Counted from the first letter of the stretch, positions 6,903 through 14,621 are shown. The stretch: 27,366 bases of DNA from a bacterium (GCA_024278345.1 JAJRTK010000092.1:1-27366); one strand, 5' to 3'. Notes: generated by a model not told the origin, from the letters alone. Numbers and translations: made by a program.

Positions 6903-7888
6903 TCCTTGGCATCGAGTCATCTTGCGATGATACCTGTGCCAGTGTTCTTGATGGGCAGAGGAGCATCCTCTCAAATGTCCGGGCTGGCCAGGATGAGTTT
7001 CACGCTCGTTATGGTGGAATCGTTCCGGAGATCGCTTCGCGCCGTCATACAGAGGTGTTGGAGTTTGTGATCCAGGAAGCGCTCTCGGTGGCCGGCGTTG
7101 AGCTACGCGATCTGGACGCCATAGCGGTCACCGCCTTGCGTGGCCTTTCGGGGTCCCTTGTGGTCGGTATTTCCGCGGCCAAGGCGATGGCCTATTCACT
7201 GGGGCTTCCCTTGGTGGGTGTGCATCATATCGAAGCTCACCTTTACTCTCCCCTTCTGACCCATCCAGATCTTGCTTTTCCCTACATTTGCTTGACGGTG
7301 TCTGGCGGTCACACTCTCATCGCCATTCTCCGGAGTGAAAAGGACTACGAGGTTCTTGGGCAAAGTCGTGATGACGCGGCTGGAGAGGCTTTTGACAAGG
7401 TTGCCAAACTCCTCGATCTGGGATTCCCGGGCGGGCCCGCTATTCAACGCCTGGCCCAGGCTGGAGACAGAAAGGCTGTTCTACTGCCCAGGCCCATGCT
7501 TCGTCGAGGAGGTTATGAATTCTCCTTTTCCGGCCTGAAAACAGCAGTGCTCCAGCGACTGCGGAGTCCGACTCCACCGACTGCTGAGGATCTGGCCGCG
7601 AGTTTTCAGGAGGCGGTGGTGGATGTGCTCATCCATCGATGTGTCACGGCAGCCGAAGAGTTTTCCTTGCGCCAGATCGCCATCGCCGGCGGGGTCTCGG
7701 CGAACCAGCGTCTTCGCCAGCAACTGGAGGATGTTACGGGTCGCCTCGGCCTTACTTTTTTCCACCTCCCTCTTGAGCTTTGTACCGACAACGCGGCGAT
7801 GATCGCCTTCCGCGGTCGGATGCTGTTGGAGCGCGGCATTCGGCATGGGTTAGGGTTGGCTCCCGTGGCGTACAGCCCCCTCCGCTAA
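6896..7888 (+). CDS. tsaD: tRNA N6-adenosine threonylcarbamoyltransferase TsaD
   Basis: This 330-residue protein is TsaD (Gcp/Kae1), the catalytic subunit that transfers threonylcarbamoyl from threonylcarbamoyl-AMP to tRNA A37. The N-terminus 'MLILGIESSCDDTCASVL' is canonical. Metal ligands are H111 and H115 in 'VHHIEAHLYS' and D298 in 'ELCTDNAAMIA'. 'VSGGHTLI', 'DDAAGEAFDKVAKLL', 'FPGGPAIQRLA', 'FSFSGLKTAV' and 'IAGGVSANQRLR' appear in order. One oddity: the loop usually written GPGL near residue 82 reads 'LRGL'. It ends the tsaB-tsaE-tsaD operon; tsaC, which makes the activated intermediate, is not in this window. Confidence 0.96.
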   Translation: MLILGIESSCDDTCASVLDGQRSILSNVRAGQDEFHARYGGIVPEIASRRHTEVLEFVIQEALSVAGVELRDLDAIAVTALRGLSGSLVVGISAAKAMAYSLGLPLVGVHHIEAHLYSPLLTHPDLAFPYICLTVSGGHTLIAILRSEKDYEVLGQSRDDAAGEAFDKVAKLLDLGFPGGPAIQRLAQAGDRKAVLLPRPMLRRGGYEFSFSGLKTAVLQRLRSPTPPTAEDLAASFQEAVVDVLIHRCVTAAEEFSLRQIAIAGGVSANQRLRQQLEDVTGRLGLTFFHLPLELCTDNAAMIAFRGRMLLERGIRHGLGLAPVAYSPLR

Positions 7889-7939
7889 GGGGCGGCTTGA
7901 TGGTTTGTCCCGCGCGGTTGGTAGCAGGGAGAGTTCCGC

Positions 7940-8371
7940 TCAGACAGCAAGAAGCCAAGCCGCAACGATGTGGCACACAAGGATCAGGGCGGCAAGTTGC
8001 ACGAAAAAGCGGTGGGAGCCTCGCACAAGCTCTCCCTGGGAAAGGCGGATTCCGAAGCTGACTGCCGTCAGAATCGATAGAATCCCGCCAAATCCAAGAA
8101 TTGTGACAAGCCCTTGCCGCCAGGTGGAACCCCACCCGCAGAAGAGCAAGATGGCTCCACCGTGAAGGAGGGCCAGAGTTGTTGTAAGCCCTCCAAAGTA
8201 CTTGTGGAAACGGAATGCCTCCAGGCCATGGGTCGCCGACAAACCTAGGATCATCGCGATGATCAGACTACCAGCCGTCGCCATTCCTAGGATTCGTACA
8301 AGGAGGGAAAAGGACCAGCTTGCCTCCAAGGCAGGCAAAACCAGTGCGGCCGATTCGAGGAGTAGATCCAT
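7940..8371 (-). CDS. Small four-helix ferric-reductase-like bis-heme membrane protein
   Basis: The 143-residue protein is almost all membrane: helices at about 21-45, 55-77, 85-108 and 120-142. Two helices carry paired histidines with identical spacing, H56 and H70 ('FHKYFGGLTTTLALLHGG') and H120 and H134 ('HRFFVQLAALILVCH'). His-x13-His on two helices of an antiparallel bundle is the heme ligation pattern of the ferric reductase/NADPH oxidase/YedZ superfamily. No flavin or NAD domain is present and neither neighbour supplies one, so this is a stand-alone electron-transfer module or a subunit. The gene is convergent with tsaD and divergent from the SGNH lipoprotein. The assignment rests on the histidine pattern; other b-type cytochromes are possible. 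Confidence 0.62.
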   Translation of the reverse strand: MDLLLESAALVLPALEASWSFSLLVRILGMATAGSLIIAMILGLSATHGLEAFRFHKYFGGLTTTLALLHGGAILLFCGWGSTWRQGLVTILGFGGILSILTAVSFGIRLSQGELVRGSHRFFVQLAALILVCHIVAAWLLAV

Positions 8372-8584
8372 TGATCGGGGGCTCCGTGGGTTGATTGTGC
8401 CGTTCCCGCATGGGAGAACTTGAGAAGAGAATACCCGAATCCACTATTTTTCTCTCCCGCTCCATTTTCTTGTCACAGGGTTGCAGCCTATGTTCCACAG
8501 CCTTCCCCGTGGGTCTTACTGGCCGATGATTGCATGATTGTTGACTCTGCTTGTTCGTTCTGGCATGGGCACTCGTGGGCTGTT

Positions 8585-8690
8585 ACACAGGGAGGTGTGT
8601 GAGTCCGAGGTGCAAACGTTTGGCACCCGTGCTAAAAGGAAGCTAAACTATACGCTGTGTTGTGTGGACTCCCTAGGTAGGGGAAGCACT
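8585..8690 (+). promoter_or_regulatory. Structured 5' leader candidate with mutually exclusive stems
   Basis: Directly upstream of the lipoprotein ribosome site. GAGTCC (8601-8606) pairs with GGACTC (8666-8671); AGGGAG (8589-8594) pairs with CTCCCT (8669-8674), so the two compete for the same bases. Inside are GGTGC/GCACC (8609-8613 with 8623-8627). CCCT/AGGG (8671-8674 with 8679-8682) and GTGCT/AGCAC (8629-8633 with 8685-8689) are further alternatives. It does not match the cyclic di-GMP, cobalamin, TPP or fluoride riboswitch consensus as I recall them. A ligand-sensing or attenuating role is inference. Confidence 0.4.
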
Positions 8691-8696
8691 CAAGCG

Positions 8697-8705
8697 GAGG
8701 AGAGG
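8697..8705 (+). promoter_or_regulatory. Ribosome binding site of the SGNH lipoprotein
   Basis: GGAGGAGAGG-type purine tract a few nucleotides before ATG 8711, sitting just 3' of the leader stems, so folding of the leader could expose or hide it. Confidence 0.75.
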
Positions 8706-8710
8706 AACTC

Positions 8711-10138
8711 ATGCTAGGTCAGTCGAAAATCTGCGGAAATTTCCCGCTGCTCACGGGATTGCTGGTTCTGGTAATTAGCGCCGGAGGGTGTACGGAGGAC
8801 AAATACCAAAAGTTTGTCACTGTGGGAGATTCGCTTACGGAGGGCACGCAGAGCTCTAGAGGCCTGCCCTTTTTCATGACGCAACCGAACGGGTATGCCA
8901 AGAGGATTTCCTACAAGATCTTGGAAGATCCGGAGGCTCAGTTCAAGCTTCCTCTGTTGACGGTGCCGCTGCCCACCAACCTCGATCCAACGGGTGGCCG
9001 CCGCCGCATTGATTCAAGCCTCAGAAGCCCCAATCTTGGCGTGGATGGGTTTACGGTGAGAGATCTCCTCCAGACACCCGCCACCGCGAAAATCTCAGAT
9101 TTTTTCTTCAACCAAGTTGATCGAGTCATGTACCCCCGAACGGGCACCGTGATCGATGCGGCCGTCGCCGAGGATCCAGAGCTCTTGATTCTCTGGATAG
9201 GCGCCAATGATGTGCTTGGAGCGGTCATCAATCCCCCAGAGATCGATGGTGTTTCCTATTTGACCCCCGTGGACCAGTTTCGGGGAGATTATGAAGAAGT
9301 CGTTCGAAAGCTCAATGCCACGGGCGCGGACATGGTGATTGCGACCATTCCGAAAGTTACCATCGCAGCCTACCTTCTGGACGGCAAGCTGTTTGGGTTT
9401 CCAGATGGATTCTTTGTTCCTCTGCCCGTTGCGTTGGGGGTGCTGAGCGGGGCCTTGGGGCCCGAGGCGTTGTTGATTCCCGGTAACATCATGGATCCCC
9501 TGGAGGTCGCCGCCATCAATGCCCATACAGAGGCACTCAATGCCGTGATTACCGAGGTCGCTTCGGCGCAGGGGATTCCTGTTCTTGATGTCTACTCCTG
9601 GCTTGAAGGACTCGCACAAGCTCAGCCCATCAAGATGGGCCCCTTTTCCATCGGCCTTGATTATGCGCCGGCTTTTTCAGCCACGGGGACCAGTGGGTTC
9701 TTTTCGCTTGATGGCTTCCATCCCAGCAACACAGGGTATGCTCTTGTGGGCAACGAGTTCATCAAGATCATCAACCAGAACTTTGGCAAGGAGTTCGAGC
9801 TTCTGGACATCGCGAACTTCGTCTTGATTGATCCCTATGTTGACAACGACGGCGATGGCCTTATCGAGGGGCCAGGATTCTTCCCACCGCTTCCAGGTGT
9901 GACAGGGGATTGTGACGACACTGATCCCACCGTCGGCGACTGTGACTCCACACCGGGCAAAGCTCTTTCAGGGCCCGGAGTCTTCGCCGAGTCCATTGGC
10001 TTGGCAGGGGCATTTCTCCCTGTTCGCGCATCCAGTAGGCCAGGTTCCCTGGAAGGCCGCCAGCCCAGCCTGCTCCCGTTGGAGTGGCGGATGAACCTCC
10101 AGCAAGCGCGGAAGCTGGTTCTCTCACACCAGATGTAG
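8711..10138 (+). CDS. SGNH/GDSL-hydrolase lipoprotein with calcium-binding-like tail
   Basis: This 475-residue exported protein has a lipoprotein signal peptide with the lipid-carrying Cys at C27 ('VLVISAGGC'). The SGNH hydrolase blocks follow: 'VGDSLTEG' with nucleophile S41, 'WIGANDVLGAV' with N166, and 'SLDGFHPSNTGYAL' with D334 and H337. These give an esterase or lipase catalytic triad and oxyanion hole. After the catalytic domain come 'DNDGDGLIEG' (378-387) and 'GDCDDTDPTVGD' (399-410), acidic loops of the MopE/thrombospondin type-3 kind that bind calcium. The last 50 residues are low-complexity and unrecognised. Likely a lipid-anchored ester hydrolase on a membrane; the substrate is unknown. 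It stands alone between convergent and divergent neighbours. Confidence 0.82.
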   Translation: MLGQSKICGNFPLLTGLLVLVISAGGCTEDKYQKFVTVGDSLTEGTQSSRGLPFFMTQPNGYAKRISYKILEDPEAQFKLPLLTVPLPTNLDPTGGRRRIDSSLRSPNLGVDGFTVRDLLQTPATAKISDFFFNQVDRVMYPRTGTVIDAAVAEDPELLILWIGANDVLGAVINPPEIDGVSYLTPVDQFRGDYEEVVRKLNATGADMVIATIPKVTIAAYLLDGKLFGFPDGFFVPLPVALGVLSGALGPEALLIPGNIMDPLEVAAINAHTEALNAVITEVASAQGIPVLDVYSWLEGLAQAQPIKMGPFSIGLDYAPAFSATGTSGFFSLDGFHPSNTGYALVGNEFIKIINQNFGKEFELLDIANFVLIDPYVDNDGDGLIEGPGFFPPLPGVTGDCDDTDPTVGDCDSTPGKALSGPGVFAESIGLAGAFLPVRASSRPGSLEGRQPSLLPLEWRMNLQQARKLVLSHQM

Positions 10139-10162
10139 AGGCAAGGTGGCGTCCTGTTTTTG

Positions 10163-10192
10163 GGTCCAGGTGCATTCCGTTGCACCTGGGCC
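10163..10192. terminator. Strong hairpin between convergent genes
   Basis: GGTCCAGGTGC (10163-10173) pairs with GCACCTGGGCC (10182-10192) over 11 bp with one G·U, around an eight-base loop. It follows the SGNH gene by 24 nt. There is no immediate T run (TTTT comes about 22 nt later), so it may be a bidirectional stop, an RNA-end stabiliser or a Rho-assisted terminator. Confidence 0.55.
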
Positions 10193-10261
10193 TCACTCAA
10201 TCCTGTTTTGCCCCATTTTCCGAGAGTGTTCTTCGTTAGGGCGGGATTCTTCCACAAAGCC

Positions 10262-10322
10262 TTTTCTCTCTTTGTGTTGTCTTCCGCTCGCGGCGCCGGC
10301 AATCCGTCCGCCGCCACTCGCC
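10262..10322 (+). repeat. Dispersed repeat R1, copy 2
   Basis: A T-rich tract, GTTGTCTTCCGCTCGCG (10276-10292), a spacer containing ATCCG, then CTCGCC (10317-10322). The 17-base core is identical in copy 4 at 26913-26929. Confidence 0.8.
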
Positions 10323-10373
10323 TTTCATAGCCCCCGGGGAGGCATGGCCTTCCAAAGGGAGTCCCGCCTCCCG

Positions 10374-11678
10374 CTAGTCTTCAGCGAAGTAGAGGGTCAG
10401 CAGGTAGCGGGCGAGGCGTTGCGGGTTCGCTCTTTCCCGTGATCCGTGGAGGACCAGAGCCGAAAAAGCGAGCTGTTTTCCCGTCTCTTGACGCTTCGCC
10501 CAACCCATGAACCACTCAGCTCGACCGGGCGGCGTCTCGCCCGTGAGCGTTCCGGTTTTGCCACCGATATCGAGCCCGCGGATGACCTGGTTGCGGTACA
10601 GGAAAGCACCTTTGGCGGTTCCTTCCATAAGAGTCGATCGCATCATGGACCGAAGCTCGCGAGCCACTTCTTTTGTGACCACGCGATTCCCTTCCCAGGA
10701 ATTGGCGGTGTAACGAAGCCGTTGATAGTTGTCGGTCATGGACCGGATGACGGTGGGAGAAGGCATGATGCCGTCGTTGACCATGGATGCAGCGATTGCA
10801 GCGGCGTGAACAGGCGAAAGAGTCGTGGTCGTCGTATAGCCTGATCCCGTTTTTGCCCAGGAAAACGGCCCTTCCGCCGCCTGCAATTGGCTCTGTTGGA
10901 GATGAATCTCAGGGGTTATCGCCTCGTTCCATCCGAACCGTTTTGCCCAGTAGACCAGTCGGGGCCCTCCAATATCGAAAAGTCCCAGCTTCCCGAATAC
11001 GGGATTGTTGCTCGTGGCAAAAGCATCTTCCAGAGTCGTCCAGTGGCTTCGGTAGCTCACGGAGGTTTTCATGTTCCACCGGTTTGGTGGAGCGGTCTTG
11101 GAGCCAGTAAAGGGAATGGTGCTTGTGCGTCCGCGGGTTCCCTCTGAGATCACTGCCGCCGAGGTCACGAGCTTAAATACAGAGGCTGCCGGAAAAGGTG
11201 CCAGCAGTGCCAGGTTTTTTTTCCGATAACGGCGATCCCGGGTGTAGCTTACCAGGCAAAGGACTGCCCCAGTTTTTGGTTCAATGGCGGCCACCGCGGC
11301 GTAGATGGGGCGCCGCCGCTTGATGTAGCTTGTGACTTTCCCTTGAAGGTCGTGGTCGAGACTCGTCAGAATATCGTACTGGCGGAAATGAAGATTTCGG
11401 GCGATCGGCGTCTTGAGGGGAAAAAGATCGGCGAGCTCCCGCCGCATTTTCTGGAGCGTGAGCAGAGGCAGGGCCGGCGTTAAGTTCGCCGGTGTGGGTT
11501 CAACGGTCGATTCGATCCGCTGTCCGAGGAACTGAGCCCCAAAGCCGGCCAGTATCAGGCCGCTCAAAAACATACAGATGCCCCAGCCCGGGCTTCTTCG
11601 CTTGCTTGTTACGAGCTTCGGCGGAGAGGGATAGGCAGTTCTTCGTCGATTGCCTTTGACAACAATGGTGACCCGCAT
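10374..11678 (-). CDS. Membrane-anchored penicillin-binding transpeptidase, single domain
   Basis: This 434-residue protein has a basic N-terminus, one membrane anchor at about residues 30-52 and a periplasmic penicillin-binding transpeptidase domain. The three active-site motifs are present and in order: SVFK (S166, K169) in 'FPAASVFKLVTSAA', SNN (223-225) and KTG (374-376) in 'GGKTGTLTG'. Enzymes of this type form D,D peptide crosslinks in peptidoglycan and are beta-lactam targets. It lacks the N-terminal pedestal of class B PBPs and the glycosyltransferase of class A, and is shorter than either. It is the last gene of a minus-strand run containing a transmembrane Ser/Thr kinase, which suggests cell-wall work under kinase control. 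A carboxypeptidase or a penicillin sensor remains possible. Confidence 0.83.
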   Translation of the reverse strand: MRVTIVVKGNRRRTAYPSPPKLVTSKRRSPGWGICMFLSGLILAGFGAQFLGQRIESTVEPTPANLTPALPLLTLQKMRRELADLFPLKTPIARNLHFRQYDILTSLDHDLQGKVTSYIKRRRPIYAAVAAIEPKTGAVLCLVSYTRDRRYRKKNLALLAPFPAASVFKLVTSAAVISEGTRGRTSTIPFTGSKTAPPNRWNMKTSVSYRSHWTTLEDAFATSNNPVFGKLGLFDIGGPRLVYWAKRFGWNEAITPEIHLQQSQLQAAEGPFSWAKTGSGYTTTTTLSPVHAAAIAASMVNDGIMPSPTVIRSMTDNYQRLRYTANSWEGNRVVTKEVARELRSMMRSTLMEGTAKGAFLYRNQVIRGLDIGGKTGTLTGETPPGRAEWFMGWAKRQETGKQLAFSALVLHGSRERANPQRLARYLLTLYFAED

Positions 11679-11710
11679 TTTTCTTGTCTTGTCGTGAAAT
11701 CAAGTTCTAG

Positions 11711-12034
11711 TCAGACTCTTCCAGAGGAGTCGGGTACGATGTAGATTCCTTTACGCCAGATGGAGACGGCCACGGATTTTTCAATCATTGCCCGCTGCAG
11801 GCAGCGTTCAATCTCGTTGGCCGTGGGCTGGATCGGTTCATGGGTCTGGGGATTGACGAGTGCGAGTTCCTTGAAAAGACTCGTAATATCACGCGTTTGG
11901 AACATTGCATTCCCAGACTTGACAAGGAATCGGACCAGTGCGGTGACCTGGTTCCGCAGAGGGAGAAGCTCGAATTGGGCCGATGGCCGGGCAAGTTGCC
12001 GAAGAGCCTGCTTGGAGTAGTGGACTTTTTTCAT
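11711..12034 (-). CDS. Conserved-looking hypothetical protein, 107 aa
   Basis: I do not recognise this small basic soluble protein. It has no signal peptide or membrane helix. The text suggests three helices followed by a short strand region ('SVAVSIWRKGIYIVPD'), compatible with a small winged-helix domain, but no signature supports DNA binding. Its ATG overlaps the TGA of the upstream TPR lipoprotein as ATGA, so it is translationally coupled to it, and the PBP gene follows after 32 nt. The tight packing argues that it is real and works with the kinase/TPR/PBP set. Confidence 0.65.
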   Translation of the reverse strand: MKKVHYSKQALRQLARPSAQFELLPLRNQVTALVRFLVKSGNAMFQTRDITSLFKELALVNPQTHEPIQPTANEIERCLQRAMIEKSVAVSIWRKGIYIVPDSSGRV

Positions 12035-12540
12035 AGATCGCTCACGCCTTTCTTGGCTTGAGCCTCCCGAGGTTCCATGTCGAATTCGGGCGGCTCAGTG
12101 GTTGAAGAGCTCCAAGTTGTGGATGTTTCATGGCTCTCGCTCAGTTGACTTTCGCCTTGCCGGATGCCCCATCGGGCTGCCCCGTGGGTGGGCTCGATTT
12201 TCAGTGCCCGCCGATAGGCGTCAAGGGCTTTGGCCGGCTGCCCTATCTTCAAGAGGGCGAGCCCTTTTGAAACCAGAAGGCGCGTGTTTGCAGGATCCTG
12301 CTTCAATCGCTCGCTGTAGCAGTCGATGGCTTCCTGGAACCTCTGTTCCATGTAGCGCTGATGGCAGGAGAAGGATGTTGGTTCTGACGCGCAGGATCCA
12401 ATGACCAGGAGCATTCCCCCTAGAATCACCGCAATGATCTTCTCTCGACCGATCCTCGCCTCTTTCACCTTGCTCCAAGACTCTCGTACAACGTTTTCAC
12501 GCGGAAGTCCCAAGTCAGCCGTGAGCTTGGCCTGGTTCAT
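12031..12540 (-). CDS. TPR-containing lipoprotein
   Basis: From ATG 12540 this gives 169 residues. A hydrophobic segment ending 'IIAVILGGMLLVIGSC' has a lipobox with the lipid Cys at C50. Two TPR units follow ('YMEQRFQEAIDCYSERLKQDP' and 'LLKIGQPAKALDAYRRALKIEP', about 64-118). The tail is Ser/Thr/Glu-rich. The ATG overlaps the kinase stop as ATGA, favouring coupling, but leaves an unusually long 34-residue region before the hydrophobic core. GTG 12468 with GGAG four nt upstream would give a normal-length signal peptide and may be the true start. TPR lipoproteins commonly scaffold envelope complexes; a link to the adjacent kinase and transpeptidase is inference. Confidence 0.78.
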   Translation of the reverse strand: MNQAKLTADLGLPRENVVRESWSKVKEARIGREKIIAVILGGMLLVIGSCASEPTSFSCHQRYMEQRFQEAIDCYSERLKQDPANTRLLVSKGLALLKIGQPAKALDAYRRALKIEPTHGAARWGIRQGESQLSESHETSTTWSSSTTEPPEFDMEPREAQAKKGVSDL

Positions 12541-14621
12541 GGGAAGAGTTCCGGATCTAGAGTCCAGCCCAGTTCCGGAGTGTAGTTCCATGCCAGATAC
12601 CAATCGGTTTCGTCTGCCTCTTCATCATCCACGATCTGGCACAGGAGGTGCGTTTGGCCGGTGGAGCTGTCCAGATCGACCGTTACCCTTTCCAGGTTGC
12701 ACCCCATGAGCCTACCTTCTTCCGACAGGCCCAGCACGTTCCAAAGGGTTTCTTGGATGTTTTGAAGAAGCTCGGTTCTTCGACGTAACCTCAGTCCGCG
12801 GCGACTTGCCCCCTGTCCGAAGCGGTTTGCCCGTTCTTGGAGACTTGCCGGAATTAGTGGCAGAAGGCTCTTCCAGTTATGGCTGTTGAGGGCGGTGAGA
12901 AACTTGTTCGCGCGCTTCTTGAGCCGAGCATCGAGGTACAGCTCGTCAATTCGGCGCCGAACCCGATCCAGCGTGTTGCTCCAGCTTCCTTGGCCATTTC
13001 GCTGCTCGAAGGCATTGACAAGGAGAAGGGCATCCCTGTAACGGCCTCGCTGAACGAGCGCCTTGACTCCCGCCGTCATCTTTTCCAGATCAAGATGCAC
13101 GAGTTTTTCTTTCAGAGTTCTCGCACGATCCGGGTCCATGGCCGAGAGGAGCGCTTCCAAGCGAGAACGGATCTTCGCAAGCTCCGTTCCCTGAGTGGAC
13201 TTCTGGAATTGTTCCAGGAGCTCCCTGGCCCGCAGAAGTGCATTCTCCGGATCCAGTGTCTCTGAGCGGCCTTTCTTCGGAGTCCCAGGCTTTGGCGTGG
13301 GATCTGGAATCGGTTTGCTCATTCCTGGCAGGGGGATGGCTCCCCGGAGATCTAGGACGAGCTTGGCAAGCTTGTTGGTTGCTTTTCTGCCCGCGGGCGT
13401 TTGGCGCGCCGCAAGGATCACCGCAAGGAGCGTCAACACCAGAAGGAGTGCTCGCCAAACCCGTCGGCCCACCTTGGGTCTGACGATTCTGGGACGCATG
13501 GGATCCGGTGCATCGAAGATCGGAGTGCGAACCAATCTGTCCGGTCGGGACAGGGTTGGGGTCCCCCAGTCGGTCTCCCTTGGCGTGGGGTTGCCGCGGC
13601 TGGCGGCCAAGGGCTGTGCTCCAAGAAAACTCGCGCCCGAATCGACGCCAAGAAGGTCCAATATTTCTTGGCAATTCTGAAATCGCACCTCCCTCTCCTT
13701 GGCCAGCATCCGTTCCACCATGGAAGCGAGCTCGAGATCGATATCCGATTTTGCCTGAGAGATCGGAGGAAGAGGATCGTTGACGATTCGGTAGAGCACA
13801 CCCATGGGAGTCTCCGCTACAAACGGAGGAGTGCCGGTGAGCAAATGGTAGAACGTGGCCCCCAGAGAATAGATGTCCGATCGCTGGTCCAGCGCTTCTC
13901 CTCTGGCTGCCTCCGGGCTCATGTATTTCGGGGTCCCCAAGATGGTTCCAGCCGACGTAAGCTGCTGATCTGAGTGGAGGACCTTCGCAAGGCCAAAGTC
14001 CGCGATTTTCACTATGGGGCCATCTTTGAGCAGAAAATTGTCGGGTTTTATGTCCCGGTGGATGATCCCCTTCGAGTGAGCGAATCCCAGCCCCGTGAGC
14101 GCTTGAGTGAGCAATAGCTTGCACGTTTTCTGGGATTGGGGTTGCTCTGAAAGCATCCACTGACGCAAGTTGGGGCCATCGACGAACTCCATGACAATGT
14201 ACTGGAGCCCATCTTGGCTTCCCACGTCGTGGATCTGAAGGATATTGGGATGATCGAGGGCCGCCACCACACGGGCCTCGCTCCGGAACCTTGCCATGAG
14301 CTCGGCGTCATCGGTCCGGAGACTGCGGATGATCTTCACCGCAACGATTCTTCCAAGGGAGAGCTGCTCGGCACGAAAGACTGCCCCCATTCCCCCTCGA
14401 CCCACCAGTTCCAGCAAGCGGCAGCCCCCGACTTCCGTCGCTAGAAGAGAGTCATACACTGCGGCAGCCGCTGGCTTGCCAGGCGGAGAATGGACGGTCA
14501 ACGTTTGGGAGAGAGAGCCGCTCGGGCCTGGATCGCGTCCCTCCGCCGGAAGACGGGATTGGGAGGGCCTTCCGGGACTTGCCCCTTGCCCTTGGCTGTC
14601 TGGAAGTTGTTTGTCGGCCAT
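12537..14621 (-). CDS. Transmembrane Hanks-type Ser/Thr protein kinase
   Basis: This 694-residue kinase has a Pro/Ser-rich N-terminus, then a complete catalytic domain (about 67-325): glycine loop 'VGRGGMGAVF', K96 in 'VAVKII', 'HRDIKPDN' (188-195), DFG (208-210), and 'GTPKYMSPE'. All ATP and metal ligands are intact, so it should be active. A single membrane helix (about 388-406) separates the cytoplasmic kinase from an extracytoplasmic part. That part is a helical region (about 450-560) and a C-terminal domain with 'FLTALNSHNWKSLLPLIPASLQ' and 'DWYLAWNYTPELGWTLDPELFP', shaped like an NTF2/SnoaL-like fold (tentative). The topology is that of a receptor kinase. It is coupled by ATGA overlap to the TPR lipoprotein, and a transpeptidase gene lies further down. 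The ribosome site before ATG 14621 is weak. Confidence 0.92.
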   Translation of the reverse strand: MADKQLPDSQGQGASPGRPSQSRLPAEGRDPGPSGSLSQTLTVHSPPGKPAAAAVYDSLLATEVGGCRLLELVGRGGMGAVFRAEQLSLGRIVAVKIIRSLRTDDAELMARFRSEARVVAALDHPNILQIHDVGSQDGLQYIVMEFVDGPNLRQWMLSEQPQSQKTCKLLLTQALTGLGFAHSKGIIHRDIKPDNFLLKDGPIVKIADFGLAKVLHSDQQLTSAGTILGTPKYMSPEAARGEALDQRSDIYSLGATFYHLLTGTPPFVAETPMGVLYRIVNDPLPPISQAKSDIDLELASMVERMLAKEREVRFQNCQEILDLLGVDSGASFLGAQPLAASRGNPTPRETDWGTPTLSRPDRLVRTPIFDAPDPMRPRIVRPKVGRRVWRALLLVLTLLAVILAARQTPAGRKATNKLAKLVLDLRGAIPLPGMSKPIPDPTPKPGTPKKGRSETLDPENALLRARELLEQFQKSTQGTELAKIRSRLEALLSAMDPDRARTLKEKLVHLDLEKMTAGVKALVQRGRYRDALLLVNAFEQRNGQGSWSNTLDRVRRRIDELYLDARLKKRANKFLTALNSHNWKSLLPLIPASLQERANRFGQGASRRGLRLRRRTELLQNIQETLWNVLGLSEEGRLMGCNLERVTVDLDSSTGQTHLLCQIVDDEEADETDWYLAWNYTPELGWTLDPELFP

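Larger units (their letters stand above)
8372..8710. other. Divergent intergenic region with a fold-rich leader
   Basis: This separates the bis-heme protein (minus) from the SGNH lipoprotein (plus). No gene is seen. The left half is ordinary sequence; TTGACT at 8541-8546 could be a -35 element, but no good -10 stands 17 nt away. The right half (8585-8690) contains several competing stems, described as a separate feature. Confidence 0.6.

Noticed and set aside
7876-7895. Terminator at the end of tsaD
   Set aside because: CCCCT/AGGGG forms a 5-bp stem over the stop codon, but there is no T run on either strand side and the stem overlaps coding bases.
8621-8633. Sigma-54-like promoter (TGGCAC...TGC)
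   Set aside because: GG and GC are only 7 nt apart instead of 10, and the half-sites are parts of hairpin stems.
13090-14160. Open frame of 356 residues overlapping the Ser/Thr kinase
   Set aside because: A same-strand shadow in another frame of a gene with all kinase motifs; its product is His/Ser/Gly-rich and matches nothing.
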